From NCBI GenBank assembly GCA_965237725.1, contig OZ250151.1, positions 4,154,001-4,218,000 on the forward strand: a DNA stretch of 64,000 bases. Direction: 5' to 3'. The translations under genes and the position numbers were made by a program. The first letter of the stretch is position 1, and each line of letters opens with the position of its first letter. Below are positions 1 to 9,454 of the stretch, piece after piece. The notes beneath the pieces were generated by a model. That model was not told where the DNA came from and did no database searches. It saw only the letters and a program-made list of their open reading frames with translations. The DNA is from G965237725 sp965237725. GTDB taxonomy: Bacteria > Pseudomonadota > Gammaproteobacteria > Arenicellales > Poriferihabitantaceae.

Positions 1-1
1 A

Positions 2-667
2 TTTTTTATTAATGACGAATCGGATAAACGCCGTCCGGTGACCAATGTGGTCATGATGGGTATGGGTGAGCCATTATTAAATTTTGAAAATGTGGTTTCT
101 GCCATGAGATTGATGATGGATGATTTTTCATTTGGACTTTCGAAAAGAAGAGTAACCTTGAGTACCGCAGGCATGGTGCCAGCGATGGATAAACTGTCTG
201 TGGAATGCCCGGTTAGTCTGGCGGTATCATTGCATGCACCCAACAATGAGTTGCGTAACAAACTGGTTCCCCTTAACAAAAAATATCCCATTGAAGAATT
301 GCTTGAATGTTGTAAGCGCTATGTTGGCGAAGCTAATCGCCAAAGAGTGACCTTTGAATACGTCATGCTCAAAGATATCAATGACAGCCCGAATCAGGCA
401 AAATTATTGGCAAAAATCCTGGAGCACGTGCCCGCCAAAGTAAATTTGATTCCATTTAATCCGTTCCCCGAGACTCAATTCGTGCGATCCGGAAATAATG
501 CAATTAATCGGTTTAGGGATATATTATTGGAGAGGAATATTTTTACCATTACCCGTAGAACTAGAGGTGATGACATTGACGCAGCCTGCGGCCAGCTCGC
601 GGGTGATTTTCATGATCGAACCAGTCGTTCGAAAAAAATGCTTAATCAGAAAGTGGTGTTTTCGTGA
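2..667 (+). CDS. rlmN: 23S rRNA/tRNA adenine-C2 methyltransferase RlmN (5' truncated by window edge)
   Basis: Radical-SAM enzyme that methylates C2 of A2503 in 23S rRNA (and A37 of some tRNAs). The reading frame is open from base 2, so the N-terminal part with the radical-SAM CX3CX2C motif lies left of the window. Visible family signatures are GMGEPLLNFENV, SKRRVTLST, SLHAPN, LIPFNPFP and RGDDIDAACGQLAGD near the C terminus. The Cys of AACGQLAGD matches the methyl-carrying Cys355 of E. coli RlmN. The stop overlaps the GTG start of the next gene (GTGA), so the two are probably translationally coupled. It heads the usual gammaproteobacterial rlmN-pilW-rodZ cluster. Identity is secure. Confidence 0.96.
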   Translation, partial: FFINDESDKRRPVTNVVMMGMGEPLLNFENVVSAMRLMMDDFSFGLSKRRVTLSTAGMVPAMDKLSVECPVSLAVSLHAPNNELRNKLVPLNKKYPIEELLECCKRYVGEANRQRVTFEYVMLKDINDSPNQAKLLAKILEHVPAKVNLIPFNPFPETQFVRSGNNAINRFRDILLERNIFTITRRTRGDDIDAACGQLAGDFHDRTSRSKKMLNQKVVFS

Positions 668-1437
668 ACAAATCATTGACACTACTATTCTGCGTTGTTT
701 GCTTAGCTTCTGTTTCGCTTTTATCGGGTTGCGTGCGAACGGGTACCTTGGAGCCTGAGAAATGGGCGCCGAAGGAACGTGCCCAGGCCCACGTGGATCT
801 CGGGATGACCTACTTACGCCAGGAGCAATTGGATACTGCACGTTCTGAATTTGATTTAGCAATTGCAATTTATCCACAACTCGATACTGCCTACCATGCC
901 AATGCACTGTTGTTATCCCGATTGGGAGAGGATCAGCGGGCGATGGACGATTTTTCCAAAGCAGTGTATTTAAATCCTGATAATTTTGCAGCAGCAAATG
1001 ATTATGGTATCCATCTTTGCCAGCAAAACCAGACTAAAAAAGGTATTGAGCAGTTAAATAGAATTGACGGTGTTGCGCCGGAAGATCAGGCTCTTGGAAT
1101 CCAATTGGGTCTTGGAATTTGTCATTACCATGGAAATGATTTCAAGGCCGCTGAAAACCATTTAAGGGTAGTTTTACAACAGGCCCCAACACTGCCCCAG
1201 GCTTTACTGCCCATGGCTGAAATCAATTATAGAAGTAAGGCTTATCTTTCTGCACGGGCGTTTCTGGAACGATATTTTGGCGCAGGCGCATTATCCGAAA
1301 GATCATTGTTTCTAGCGGCAAATGTAGAATCCGAACTGGGTGATATAAATAAGGCTAATCAATATCGACGAGAGCTTAAAAGACGATTTCCGGGGTCTCC
1401 TTTAAATTCTGAACTGGAGTCCTTGTTAAGCGAATAG
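664..1437 (+). CDS. pilW: Type IV pilus biogenesis/stability lipoprotein PilW
   Basis: Outer-membrane lipoprotein of 257 aa that in the family stabilises type IV pilus fibres and helps multimerise the PilQ secretin. The GTG start sits inside the rlmN stop. The N terminus is a lipoprotein signal peptide ending in the lipobox LLSGC. After it come several tetratricopeptide units (for example AQAHVDLGMTYLRQEQLDTA and the unit around NPDNFAAANDYGIHLCQQ), covering most of the mature chain. Length and position between rlmN and rodZ match PilW. No other pilus genes are present in the window. Confidence 0.92.
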   Translation: MNKSLTLLFCVVCLASVSLLSGCVRTGTLEPEKWAPKERAQAHVDLGMTYLRQEQLDTARSEFDLAIAIYPQLDTAYHANALLLSRLGEDQRAMDDFSKAVYLNPDNFAAANDYGIHLCQQNQTKKGIEQLNRIDGVAPEDQALGIQLGLGICHYHGNDFKAAENHLRVVLQQAPTLPQALLPMAEINYRSKAYLSARAFLERYFGAGALSERSLFLAANVESELGDINKANQYRRELKRRFPGSPLNSELESLLSE

Positions 1438-1460
1438 GATAATTCCTGCAAACTACAGCA

Positions 1461-2543
1461 ATGATCGATAGTACACCAGTCCTAACCTCAGTTTCGTCTC
1501 CAGGCGCGTTACTGCGTAAAACTCGTCTGAAGCAAAAACTGTCATTGGCTGATGTTGCCAACAAATTATTGCTTACCGTGGATCAGGTCGAGGCGTTGGA
1601 GAATGGAGATCATAAGATGCTGCCTGGTCCGACGTATATCATTGGCTACTGGCGAAACTACGCCAATGTAATGGGTATCGATGCCAATGCAGAAATCGAA
1701 AGCCACAAGCATAGTCTCGGAGAATCTGAATCCACAATCATTCTCGAACGCAATCATCAACAGGCACACGGCCACCAGGAAAAGTCGAGAAAAAAATCAG
1801 CATTACTTTTTTGCTTTTTTTCATTGATATTTTTAACTGGAATCTGGTATTGGCAAAACCCTGAAGATAACCCTGTAAGTCAATGGACAGAGAACCAGGC
1901 TAGTCATCAGATATCAAACCTGAATGCAAATTCACAGGATACTACGAGTACGAGCAACAACACTGAACCGGATGTGATGACCTCGTTACCCAAAATTAAT
2001 GAGGAATCATCAAGTACCCTACCTCAGCCTAATTTTTCTGATGAGATAGAAGATGGCGAGTCGTCGCAAATTGTTGAAATTAATGTAGCCAAGCAGCCTG
2101 AAGAAGAATCTGACCAACTTGTAAATGCAAATGACACTGATGGAACCGAATTTGCAGATGAGAATTTAAACGTACAAGATTCTCTGCCTGTGGTGGTTAG
2201 CAGTGAGCAAGAGGAATCCACTGGGTCAGAAACAGATTCCGAAGAAACTTCTGAATCAATTGCTAATGCCGCTGAATTTTTAACCAGTGCTGACTCTGCT
2301 GAATGGATTGGATTTACCATATCCAAAGAGACCTGGCTTGAAGTTAGAGATCGGGAAGGCGAAAAACTGATTTACAGGACCGTCGATCCTGGTGAACATT
2401 TAAATATTAAGGGGTCTCCGCCATTTTATGTGTTTATTGGTGGCATTGATGGGGTTGAGGTTCAATACCTGGGAGAAGTCGTGGCATACGAACCCCATAA
2501 GAATGGACTTTTTACGCGATTTAAAATTGGCGAAGCACAATAA
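1461..2543 (+). CDS. rodZ: Cytoskeleton protein RodZ (HTH, TM, periplasmic DUF4115)
   Basis: Bitopic membrane protein that links MreB filaments to the elongation machinery and sets rod shape. The 360-aa chain has an N-terminal XRE-like helix-turn-helix (about residues 13-75, with LRKTRLKQKLSLADVANKL), a basic stretch, one transmembrane helix (about 113-131, LLFCFFSLIFLTGIWYW), a long acidic Ser/Thr-rich linker, and a C-terminal DUF4115-type domain (about 280-355, with SKETWLEVRDREGEKLIYR). The linker is low-complexity and probably fast evolving. It follows pilW by 23 bp. The next gene is hisS rather than the usual ispG. Confidence 0.93.
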   Translation: MIDSTPVLTSVSSPGALLRKTRLKQKLSLADVANKLLLTVDQVEALENGDHKMLPGPTYIIGYWRNYANVMGIDANAEIESHKHSLGESESTIILERNHQQAHGHQEKSRKKSALLFCFFSLIFLTGIWYWQNPEDNPVSQWTENQASHQISNLNANSQDTTSTSNNTEPDVMTSLPKINEESSSTLPQPNFSDEIEDGESSQIVEINVAKQPEEESDQLVNANDTDGTEFADENLNVQDSLPVVVSSEQEESTGSETDSEETSESIANAAEFLTSADSAEWIGFTISKETWLEVRDREGEKLIYRTVDPGEHLNIKGSPPFYVFIGGIDGVEVQYLGEVVAYEPHKNGLFTRFKIGEAQ

Positions 2544-2567
2544 TAAAATTTCCCCTGAGCGCGATAT

Positions 2568-3839
2568 ATGACTGAGAAAATCCAGGCGGTACGAGGCATG
2601 AATGACCTGTTACCAGAAAACTCAGAAATCTGGCATCACGTCGAATCATGCCTTCGAGAAATCGCCAGTCAATATGGCTATCAGGAAATTCGCACCCCGA
2701 TGCTGGAAAAAACCGCATTGTTCAAACAATCTATTGGCGATCAAACGGATATTATTGAAAAAGAAATGTACACCTTTACCGACAGCGGGGAAGAAAGCCT
2801 GTCATTACGACCCGAGGCTACCGCGAGTACGGTTCGAGCGTGTAATCAGCATGGGTTACTGCACAACAAACAGCAACGGATGTGGTACATGGGCCCGATG
2901 TTTAGACGCGAACGGCCACAAAAAGGTCGATTTCGACAATTTCATCAATTTGGTGTCGAGGCGTTTGGCCTGCCAGGCCCTGATATAGACAGTGAAATAA
3001 TTCGTATTGGGGAGCGAATCTGGAAAAACCTGAATGTTGAGGGTATTACCTTACAGATAAACACGTTGGGTTCGGACAAAACCCGCCAGGATTATCGATC
3101 TTCCCTACAAAGTTACTTGAAAAATCGTATAGATGATCTTGATGAAGATAGCATCAGGCGACTGGACCGAAATCCTTTACGAATCCTGGATAGCAAACAT
3201 CCGGCTACTCAGGAAATTGTTGCCAATGCACCTGATATTTTGGAACATCTGGAGGCAAACGAAAGGCGTCATTTTGATGATTTATGCGAATTTCTGGAAA
3301 AGAGTTCGGTAGATTACCAGATCAATTCGAAACTGGTCAGAGGCCTTGACTATTACACCAGTACGGTTTTCGAATGGACTACGGATCAACTGGGTGCCCA
3401 ATCTGCGGTATGCGCCGGAGGACGATATGATTCTCTGGTAGAGAATCGCGGTGGCCGGCCCACCCCCGCCATCGGTTTTGCCATGGGAATGGAGAGATTG
3501 ATTGAATTGGTTTCAATTCAGGGGAATTATGCGGGTAATCACAAAAACGTTATATACTTAATTGATGTTTCAGAAAGTCAAAATCTGGATTCACTAACAC
3601 TTTCTGAAACATTACGGGACAATGGATTCCCAGTTATTAACAGCTATGGTGGTGGAAAATTAAAGTCCCAGTTAAAACGAGCGGATTCATCAGGTTCTGA
3701 ATTTGCATTTATTCTGGGAGACAATGAACTGGAGCGTGGTGTGGTCCAGGTAAAACCGCTACGAAATAACGGTGAGCAAACGGAAGTACCCCTGGACGAA
3801 ATAGTGGTATGGTGCGAAAAATTCCTTAAGACTAAATAG
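2568..3839 (+). CDS. hisS: Histidine--tRNA ligase
   Basis: Class II aminoacyl-tRNA synthetase that charges tRNA-His. The 423-aa length is typical. It begins with the family signature KIQAVRGMNDLLPE. Motif 2 region is MFRRERPQKGRFRQFHQFGVE. The histidine-specific loop LVRGLDYYTSTVFEW and motif 3 region PAIGFAMGMERLIEL follow, then an anticodon-binding domain (about residues 325-420). The ATG lies 24 bp after rodZ. It is one base from the next gene, so it sits within the same transcription unit as yfgM and bamB. Confidence 0.97.
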   Translation: MTEKIQAVRGMNDLLPENSEIWHHVESCLREIASQYGYQEIRTPMLEKTALFKQSIGDQTDIIEKEMYTFTDSGEESLSLRPEATASTVRACNQHGLLHNKQQRMWYMGPMFRRERPQKGRFRQFHQFGVEAFGLPGPDIDSEIIRIGERIWKNLNVEGITLQINTLGSDKTRQDYRSSLQSYLKNRIDDLDEDSIRRLDRNPLRILDSKHPATQEIVANAPDILEHLEANERRHFDDLCEFLEKSSVDYQINSKLVRGLDYYTSTVFEWTTDQLGAQSAVCAGGRYDSLVENRGGRPTPAIGFAMGMERLIELVSIQGNYAGNHKNVIYLIDVSESQNLDSLTLSETLRDNGFPVINSYGGGKLKSQLKRADSSGSEFAFILGDNELERGVVQVKPLRNNGEQTEVPLDEIVVWCEKFLKTK

Positions 3840-3840
3840 A

Positions 3841-4485
3841 ATGGCAGAAGAAAAAGACTTACAGTTTGCAGAAGATGACGATCTAGCCAGGGCCAGGAGG
3901 TTCTGGAATACTAATGGTAAATCCATATTGGCTGGTGTCATTGTCGGTTTAGGTGGAATAGTTGGATTTAATTTCTGGGATGGCTATCAGCAAACCCAGG
4001 GAGAAAATGCATCTGTACTATATGAGCAAATTAATTCTGGAGATGAAAATATCAACATTGATGTTGTGGTTGACGAACTTAAATCGAATTATAAAACGAC
4101 TACTTATGCCGCCCTGGCTGCTTTCGAAATGGCAAAAATTGCAGTGCAGGAGAATATGCTTGATGAAGCGGTCCTGGAACTCGAGTGGGTGTTAGAAAAT
4201 TCAAAGGACGACGGATTTTTGCATTTGGCGAGAATCAGGCTTGCAACGGTTTTACTTGCCCAGGAAAACTTTGATCACGTATTGGGATTGCTGAACAATG
4301 TTGATAAAGGTGATTTTGCATATCGTTACGACGAACTGATAGGCGATGCCTATTCCCTCCGTGGACAGGATGGCGATCAGGCAAAAGCAAAAACAGCATA
4401 TGCAACTAGCCTTGAAAACATACCAGGTGAATCAGGCTATGCCAGAATCATTCAGCTAAAACTGGATAATGTCGGAGAAAGTTAA
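3841..4485 (+). CDS. yfgM: YfgM family tetratricopeptide membrane protein
   Basis: Inner-membrane protein of 214 aa. In E. coli YfgM associates with PpiD and the SecYEG translocon and aids periplasmic protein traffic. The N terminus is cytoplasmic and charged (RARRFWNTNGKSI). One transmembrane helix follows (about residues 23-43, ILAGVIVGLGGIVGFNFWDGY), then a periplasmic TPR-like region. Starting one base after hisS and ending flush against the GTG of bamB, it is clearly part of that operon. Family and gene order agree. Confidence 0.92.
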   Translation: MAEEKDLQFAEDDDLARARRFWNTNGKSILAGVIVGLGGIVGFNFWDGYQQTQGENASVLYEQINSGDENINIDVVVDELKSNYKTTTYAALAAFEMAKIAVQENMLDEAVLELEWVLENSKDDGFLHLARIRLATVLLAQENFDHVLGLLNNVDKGDFAYRYDELIGDAYSLRGQDGDQAKAKTAYATSLENIPGESGYARIIQLKLDNVGES

Positions 4486-5646
4486 GTGAATAAATATCTC
4501 ATATTTGTCTTTATTACATTGGCGTTGGTTGCAGGCTGTAAAGATAAAGTAAAAGAAGAAAACCTGTGGGGTGTATATCAAGAACCCATCGAAGCAGAAT
4601 CTTTACCCAAGGATAGCGGTGCAGAAGAAATTAATAAATTGTGGGGCAAAGACATTGGTAGTGGCGCAGCTTTTGGGTTCGCATTATTGAAACCGGAATA
4701 TTATGGCGAAAGTTTATTTGTTGCAGATCGCAGTGGAAAAGTTTTTAGACTGGATTCGGGAAATGGCACTGTAATATGGCAAGCAGACCTTGATCAGGAA
4801 ATTTTTTCCGGAGTAGGCGTAAATGAAAACCTGGTTGTGGTTACCCATGACAATGGCAGTGTCACCGGTTTGCATGCTGATAATGGCTCTATTGCCTGGG
4901 TAGTGTCGATAAAACGACAAATATCAGCCATTGCGGCAATTGGAGAAGGTCGAGTAATCCTGAGAACCGCCAATGGCCTGATTATTGGCCTCAATGCCAA
5001 AACAGGGGATATCGTTTGGCAGGTTGAAAAAGCCACGCCACTTTTGAGTATGCACGGAGATTCAACGCCAGTGATAACCCATGATGCTGTGCTGGTCGGT
5101 TTGTCCAGCGGAAAGCTGATCGCGAATAATGTGGTTAATGGCAGAGATTACTGGGAAACCGAAATATCTTTTATAAAAGGAAAAGATGAGATAGAAAGAC
5201 TGACTGATTCAGATACCGTACCAATTGTCCGAGAGCAAATTGTCTTTACTGGAACCTATCAGGGCAGCGTGGTCGCGCTACAGTTACAAAATGCAGAACT
5301 AATATGGCGGGCGAAGGTGTCTACGCGCTTACCCATGGCGATGTCCGGGGATCGATTATTCGTTATCGGTGAATTGGGCGAAGTTACCGGGGTGAACGCA
5401 ATTAACGGGGACATTCTTTGGGAACAGCAAATTTTTCGGGGTCATGGAGTCAATCAAATTGTCACAGTTGGTGACCGGGTTATTATTGGTGACGCCAAAG
5501 GCAGAATTCATACTATGGCCGTAGATTCCGGTGTCTTGATTGAATCCAAAAAAGTAGTTTCTGGTGCGGTGCTGGGGATGAAAAGTAATGGCAACCAGTT
5601 TGCGGTATTTTCGTCAGAGGGCGATCTATCGGTTATGTCGTTGTGA
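4486..5646 (+). CDS. bamB: Outer membrane assembly lipoprotein BamB
   Basis: Lipoprotein of the BAM complex that helps insert beta-barrel proteins into the outer membrane. GTG start immediately after the yfgM stop. The signal peptide ends with lipobox LVAGC (Cys near residue 18). The mature part is a PQQ-type beta-propeller with repeated blades of the form GxVxxLDxxxGxxxWxxxL, for example around GKVFRLDSGNGTVIWQADL and GLNAKTGDIVWQVE. Length 386 aa is normal. In other gammaproteobacteria der follows directly; here a 274-bp gap separates them. Confidence 0.95.
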   Translation: MNKYLIFVFITLALVAGCKDKVKEENLWGVYQEPIEAESLPKDSGAEEINKLWGKDIGSGAAFGFALLKPEYYGESLFVADRSGKVFRLDSGNGTVIWQADLDQEIFSGVGVNENLVVVTHDNGSVTGLHADNGSIAWVVSIKRQISAIAAIGEGRVILRTANGLIIGLNAKTGDIVWQVEKATPLLSMHGDSTPVITHDAVLVGLSSGKLIANNVVNGRDYWETEISFIKGKDEIERLTDSDTVPIVREQIVFTGTYQGSVVALQLQNAELIWRAKVSTRLPMAMSGDRLFVIGELGEVTGVNAINGDILWEQQIFRGHGVNQIVTVGDRVIIGDAKGRIHTMAVDSGVLIESKKVVSGAVLGMKSNGNQFAVFSSEGDLSVMSL

Positions 5647-5920
5647 AACGCCGATTTGCAATTACAGGATTGCCTGATATAGCAGCTTAGCTCTGAATGT
5701 CCGATATAGCACTGAACGCAAATACACGGCTAACCGGTAAATTACTAAAATCTGCTGAGCACACGCAAACTTGAGTGATTTTGTGTGATACATTGGACAA
5801 AAGAGGGTATCTATTCTTAGATGTAGATTGACCTTCTATTTCTTCCACCAATTTAACTTCCAATTCGCTAAATTATTAAATAGAGTTTTATCAATAGTTT
5901 AGCTTTTCAAATTATTAACT
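5647..5920. other. bamB-der intergenic region
   Basis: A 274-bp AT-rich gap inside a cluster that is otherwise tightly packed. No ORF worth reporting and no clear hairpin terminator. A short direct repeat, GATATAGCA, occurs twice (near 5679 and 5704). der probably has its own promoter in the AT-rich second half, but I see no convincing -35/-10 pair. Confidence 0.4.
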
Positions 5921-7288
5921 ATGCTTCCTGTACTCGCATTGGTTGGACGACCAAACGTTGGGAAATCCACACTTTTTAATAAACTGACTCGATCCAGAGA
6001 TGCACTCGTGGATAACCAGCCAGGGGTAACCCGGGACAGATTGTATGGCAAAGGCCGAATAGGCGAAAAACCATATCTTGTTGTCGATACCGGCGGAGTC
6101 GAATCCGAAGCTGGCGATTTTTCTGAAATGGTCAAGGATCAGGTCGATCAGGTAATAGAAGAGGCTCAGGTTGTATTATTTCTAGTAGATGCCAATGAAG
6201 GCATCGTTCATCAGGACAAGGAGATTGCATTGCAATTGCGCCAAAGCCAATGCCAGGTGTATGTGCTGGTAAATAAATCTGAAGGGCTAGAGTCCAATCT
6301 AGTGGTTTCAGAGTTTCAGGAGCTTGCTTTGGGTGAGCCAAAGGCAATTTCTGCCAAGCGTGGGGATGGTATTGAACGCGTGATTGCCCAGATTCTGGAA
6401 GGTTGTGATCAAGGGGATGAAATTGAAGATAAAGATACGCCCAGGATTGCAGTGATTGGACGGCCCAATGTTGGGAAATCTACCCTCACTAATAAACTGG
6501 TTGGTGAACATCGTGTCCTTGTTAGCGATATCCCTGGAACGACCCGGGATAGTGTCTATATCCCAATCAAATTTAATGGCCAGGAATATACGCTGATAGA
6601 TACAGCAGGGGTTAGGAAAAAATCAAAAGTAGAACAAGCCATCGAAAAATTTTCGGTAATAAAAACCCTGCAAGCTATAGAAAACTGTCATGTTGTGTTG
6701 TTCGTGGTTGACGCATCCACAGAAATTGGTGCCCAGGATGCAACCATTGCTGGCATGGTTAGTGATTTTGGTCGATCCATCGTCATCGTTGTAAATAAAT
6801 GGGATCGTTTATATGGTCACCAACGCAAGAAAATCAAAAAAGATATCAGCGGCAGGTTATCATTCTTGCCTTCTCCTGAATCAATTTATATTTCAGCACT
6901 CCATGGTTCAAATATTGTTGAGGTAATGCCCGCGGCCAAACGTGCTTATGATTCTGCAATGGTTGAGATTGCCACTTCGAGTCTGAATAGAACACTGGAA
7001 AACGCCTTGACTCAAACGCCGCCGCCCACCCATAACCAACGCCCTGTTAGATTAAAATTCGCCCATCAGGCTGGAAAAAATCCGCCTGTCATTGTTATTC
7101 ACGGTAATCAGGTGGATTCAATCCCCGAGTCCTATAAAAAATATTTGTCCCGGTATTTTGCAAAAACTTATCAACTGGTAGGAACACCAATTACTATAAT
7201 TCCGAGAGTAGGAGAGAACCCCTTTAAATTGCGCAATCCACAGAAAACCGCATTTAAGCAGCGATCAGGACGCAGGCGAAAATTGTAA
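5921..7288 (+). CDS. der: Ribosome-associated double GTPase Der (EngA)
   Basis: Essential GTPase for 50S subunit maturation, 455 aa. Two tandem G domains are visible, each with a P-loop GRPNVGKST (residues about 8-16 and 185-193) and a DTxG G3 motif (VVDTGG, LIDTAG). NKxD-type G4 motifs are NKSE in domain 1 and NKWD in domain 2. The C terminus is the KH-like domain with a basic tail ending RSGRRRKL. NKSE in G1 replaces the usual NKxD. The 3' end overlaps the convergent gene at 7265-8104 by 24 bp. Confidence 0.97.
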   Translation: MLPVLALVGRPNVGKSTLFNKLTRSRDALVDNQPGVTRDRLYGKGRIGEKPYLVVDTGGVESEAGDFSEMVKDQVDQVIEEAQVVLFLVDANEGIVHQDKEIALQLRQSQCQVYVLVNKSEGLESNLVVSEFQELALGEPKAISAKRGDGIERVIAQILEGCDQGDEIEDKDTPRIAVIGRPNVGKSTLTNKLVGEHRVLVSDIPGTTRDSVYIPIKFNGQEYTLIDTAGVRKKSKVEQAIEKFSVIKTLQAIENCHVVLFVVDASTEIGAQDATIAGMVSDFGRSIVIVVNKWDRLYGHQRKKIKKDISGRLSFLPSPESIYISALHGSNIVEVMPAAKRAYDSAMVEIATSSLNRTLENALTQTPPPTHNQRPVRLKFAHQAGKNPPVIVIHGNQVDSIPESYKKYLSRYFAKTYQLVGTPITIIPRVGENPFKLRNPQKTAFKQRSGRRRKL

Positions 7289-8104
7289 AGGATCTATAAA
7301 AGCTCCATTTAAAATCAGTTGCCAGTCCATTCGACCCATTGAGAGTGATTCAACAGATTTGGTTGTACCCAGTTTATCTCCAGGATTGAGGATGTCACCC
7401 AACTTTAAACTGGTTTCACTCAAGTTGCTGACTATGGACCTAAGACCTTTCCCGTGGTTGAGTACAACTGTAATACCTGAGTTATTGGTTAAAAAGATGC
7501 GTTCAACAACTGATTTCGCAGGGCATCGTATTAGTGTATCAACTTTTGTTAAATAGGTTACCGCGCGATGTTCAATTTGTCCAACCGGGTTATTTCTTTT
7601 AATAAGTTGTCCATATGGAATGTAGTTTCCATTATCAACAACCTGGTGAAAGTTAAAAACCGGCTCCAGCATCGCTTCTGGTTCATCACCTAAATTTGAT
7701 AACAACATCTCGTCGTTATTAGCAATAGTAGAAAATTCGACATCGTCTAGTTCGCCCGGTAGTGTTATTGTGCGTTGACTGTTTTGTTCCGGCGAAACGG
7801 GTTTTACGGTGAATCTGGCTAAAGTTTCCGGGCTGTCTGCAGAATTTATTTTGAGAATAAATTTTCCGGGCACGATATTTCCAGGTATACCCACGATCGC
7901 CATCCAGATGGAGTTGTGGAGAGATACCGCAACTGTTTGGTTGCCAAAGGTGACCACTGGAGCATCTGTGAAATCGCTACCAAGGGGGACAACGGCTATG
8001 CCCCCTGGAATGGCATTGTTTTTTGGCAATTCGGCCAATGCGGACTGAATTCCGAAAAGGTAAACCAAACCGGTCAGAAGGATGAGTTTAAATAATTTAG
8101 ACAT
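7265..8104 (-). CDS. Secreted LytM/M23-like protein with lost catalytic residues
   Basis: Periplasmic protein of 279 aa with a signal peptide ending in ALA (about residues 1-24). The C-terminal half follows the outline of an M23 (LytM) peptidase: the PVFNFHQV and NPVGQIEHRAVTYL region, VVLNHGKGLRSIVSNLS, a GDILNPGDKLGTT turn, and a final GRMDWQLILNGAFIDPLQF strand. The zinc ligands expected there (HxxxD, and the final HxH before W) are not present: the last motif reads RMDWQ instead of HLHW. It is therefore probably a non-enzymatic LytM factor, as EnvC and NlpD are in E. coli, activating an amidase. The start overlaps the xseA 3' end by 8 bp, so the two are co-transcribed. Confidence 0.8.
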   Translation of the reverse strand: MSKLFKLILLTGLVYLFGIQSALAELPKNNAIPGGIAVVPLGSDFTDAPVVTFGNQTVAVSLHNSIWMAIVGIPGNIVPGKFILKINSADSPETLARFTVKPVSPEQNSQRTITLPGELDDVEFSTIANNDEMLLSNLGDEPEAMLEPVFNFHQVVDNGNYIPYGQLIKRNNPVGQIEHRAVTYLTKVDTLIRCPAKSVVERIFLTNNSGITVVLNHGKGLRSIVSNLSETSLKLGDILNPGDKLGTTKSVESLSMGRMDWQLILNGAFIDPLQFSPAS

Positions 8105-9425
8105 TAGGATTATTATTTACGATTACGTCAAAATCTCCACGTGATACTTTCACCTTTAGGGTTTCACCTTTTTTGATCTGTTTCGGATCAGTAATTACTT
8201 TTTCGATTCTGTTTTGTACGATGGCGTATCCCCGATTCAGGGTGTGTTCCGGACTCATCAACTGTACTTTTCCCCGCAATTGCTTCAAATCGTTATGCAT
8301 GGCGGTGACCCTGGAACGGGTCAATTGGATGAGGGTCTTGCTCAGGCGATTCTGGTGAAGTTGTAGGTTTTTAACTCGGCGAGCAGGGGAGTATGCGGCG
8401 ATTGCATGAGAATAATTTGTCAAAGAATGTTGTCGTTCACTGATCTGTCGTTGGCAGTAAATAATCAATTCCCTCTTAGCCGTATCGTGTCTGGCACGAT
8501 ATTTTTCAAGTTTCTGGCTGGGATGAATTAGCCTGGATGAAACAAAGTCCAGTGTCTGCTGCTGGTCACGCAGAATATTCGATACAATCTTTAACATTCG
8601 ATCTCGAATATTAGAAAATTGTTGTTTAATCTGCTGAATTTCAGGTGCAACTATCTCAGCCGCAGCAGTGGGTGTGGGTGCCCGGTAGTCAGCGACAAAG
8701 TCACAAATTGTAAAATCAACTTCGTGCCCAATAGCTGAGACCAGCGGAATGGAACACTGGAATACCTTCCTGGCTACAGCTTCGTCATTAAACCCCTGCA
8801 AATCGTCAAGAGAGCCGCCGCCCCTGGTCAGAATTAACACTTCGGCTTCCTTGCGCTGCTCAGCAATATTTATTGCATTTATTATGTTTTTTGGTGCATC
8901 AACACCCTGGACCGTTGTGGGATAGACAATCACATTGGCAAGCGGAAACCGCCGATTTAGGGTGACCAGAATGTCGTGTATTGCAGCCCCACTTTCTGAT
9001 GTAATGACACCAATTGATTTTGGGAAGTCTGGTAACGGGTGTTTATGTTGACTATCAAATAAACCCTCTTTTTCAAGTCTTGTTTTTAATTCCTCGAATG
9101 CGCGTCGTAATGCGCCTTCGCCAGCTTCTTCCATATAACTGACAATAAACTGCAAATCTCCACGGGGTTCATAATATGAAATTTGTCCGCTTAATAATAC
9201 CGCCATGCCTTCTTCTGCTGAAGGCGATGTTCGCTTTTGGCGGTTTCGGAAATAGGCACAGCGAATCACCGAATTTTGCTCTTTTAGTGAAAAATAGATA
9301 TGGCCCGATGCTGGCGTCGACAAACTGGAAATTTCCCCCTGGACCCAGATTGAACGATAGCTGGTTTCCAGCAGATTTCGTAGCTCGTTGTTGAGCTGCT
9401 TAACCGTATAGACTGATTTGTTCAA
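8097..9425 (-). CDS. xseA: Exodeoxyribonuclease VII large subunit
   Basis: Large subunit of exonuclease VII, which degrades single-stranded DNA with XseB. 442 aa. The N-terminal OB-fold (about residues 1-100) contains YRSIWVQGEISSLSTPASGHIYFSLK. The catalytic core has IGVITSESGAAIHDIL, the RGGGSLDDLQGFNDE motif and SAIGHEVDFTICDFVADYRAPTPTAAAE. A long coiled-coil follows, and the C-terminal segment has LNRGYAIV. ATG start at 9425. xseB is not in the window. The upstream region now contains MITE copy A. Confidence 0.97.
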   Translation of the reverse strand: MNKSVYTVKQLNNELRNLLETSYRSIWVQGEISSLSTPASGHIYFSLKEQNSVIRCAYFRNRQKRTSPSAEEGMAVLLSGQISYYEPRGDLQFIVSYMEEAGEGALRRAFEELKTRLEKEGLFDSQHKHPLPDFPKSIGVITSESGAAIHDILVTLNRRFPLANVIVYPTTVQGVDAPKNIINAINIAEQRKEAEVLILTRGGGSLDDLQGFNDEAVARKVFQCSIPLVSAIGHEVDFTICDFVADYRAPTPTAAAEIVAPEIQQIKQQFSNIRDRMLKIVSNILRDQQQTLDFVSSRLIHPSQKLEKYRARHDTAKRELIIYCQRQISERQHSLTNYSHAIAAYSPARRVKNLQLHQNRLSKTLIQLTRSRVTAMHNDLKQLRGKVQLMSPEHTLNRGYAIVQNRIEKVITDPKQIKKGETLKVKVSRGDFDVIVNNNPNV

Positions 9426-9454
9426 TTTAGCTATGTTTCAAGATTGGTTAGTTA

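Noticed and set aside
2024..2326. Minus-strand ORF of 100 aa opposite rodZ
   Set aside because: Mirror of the acidic Ser-rich linker of RodZ; no independent coding signs.
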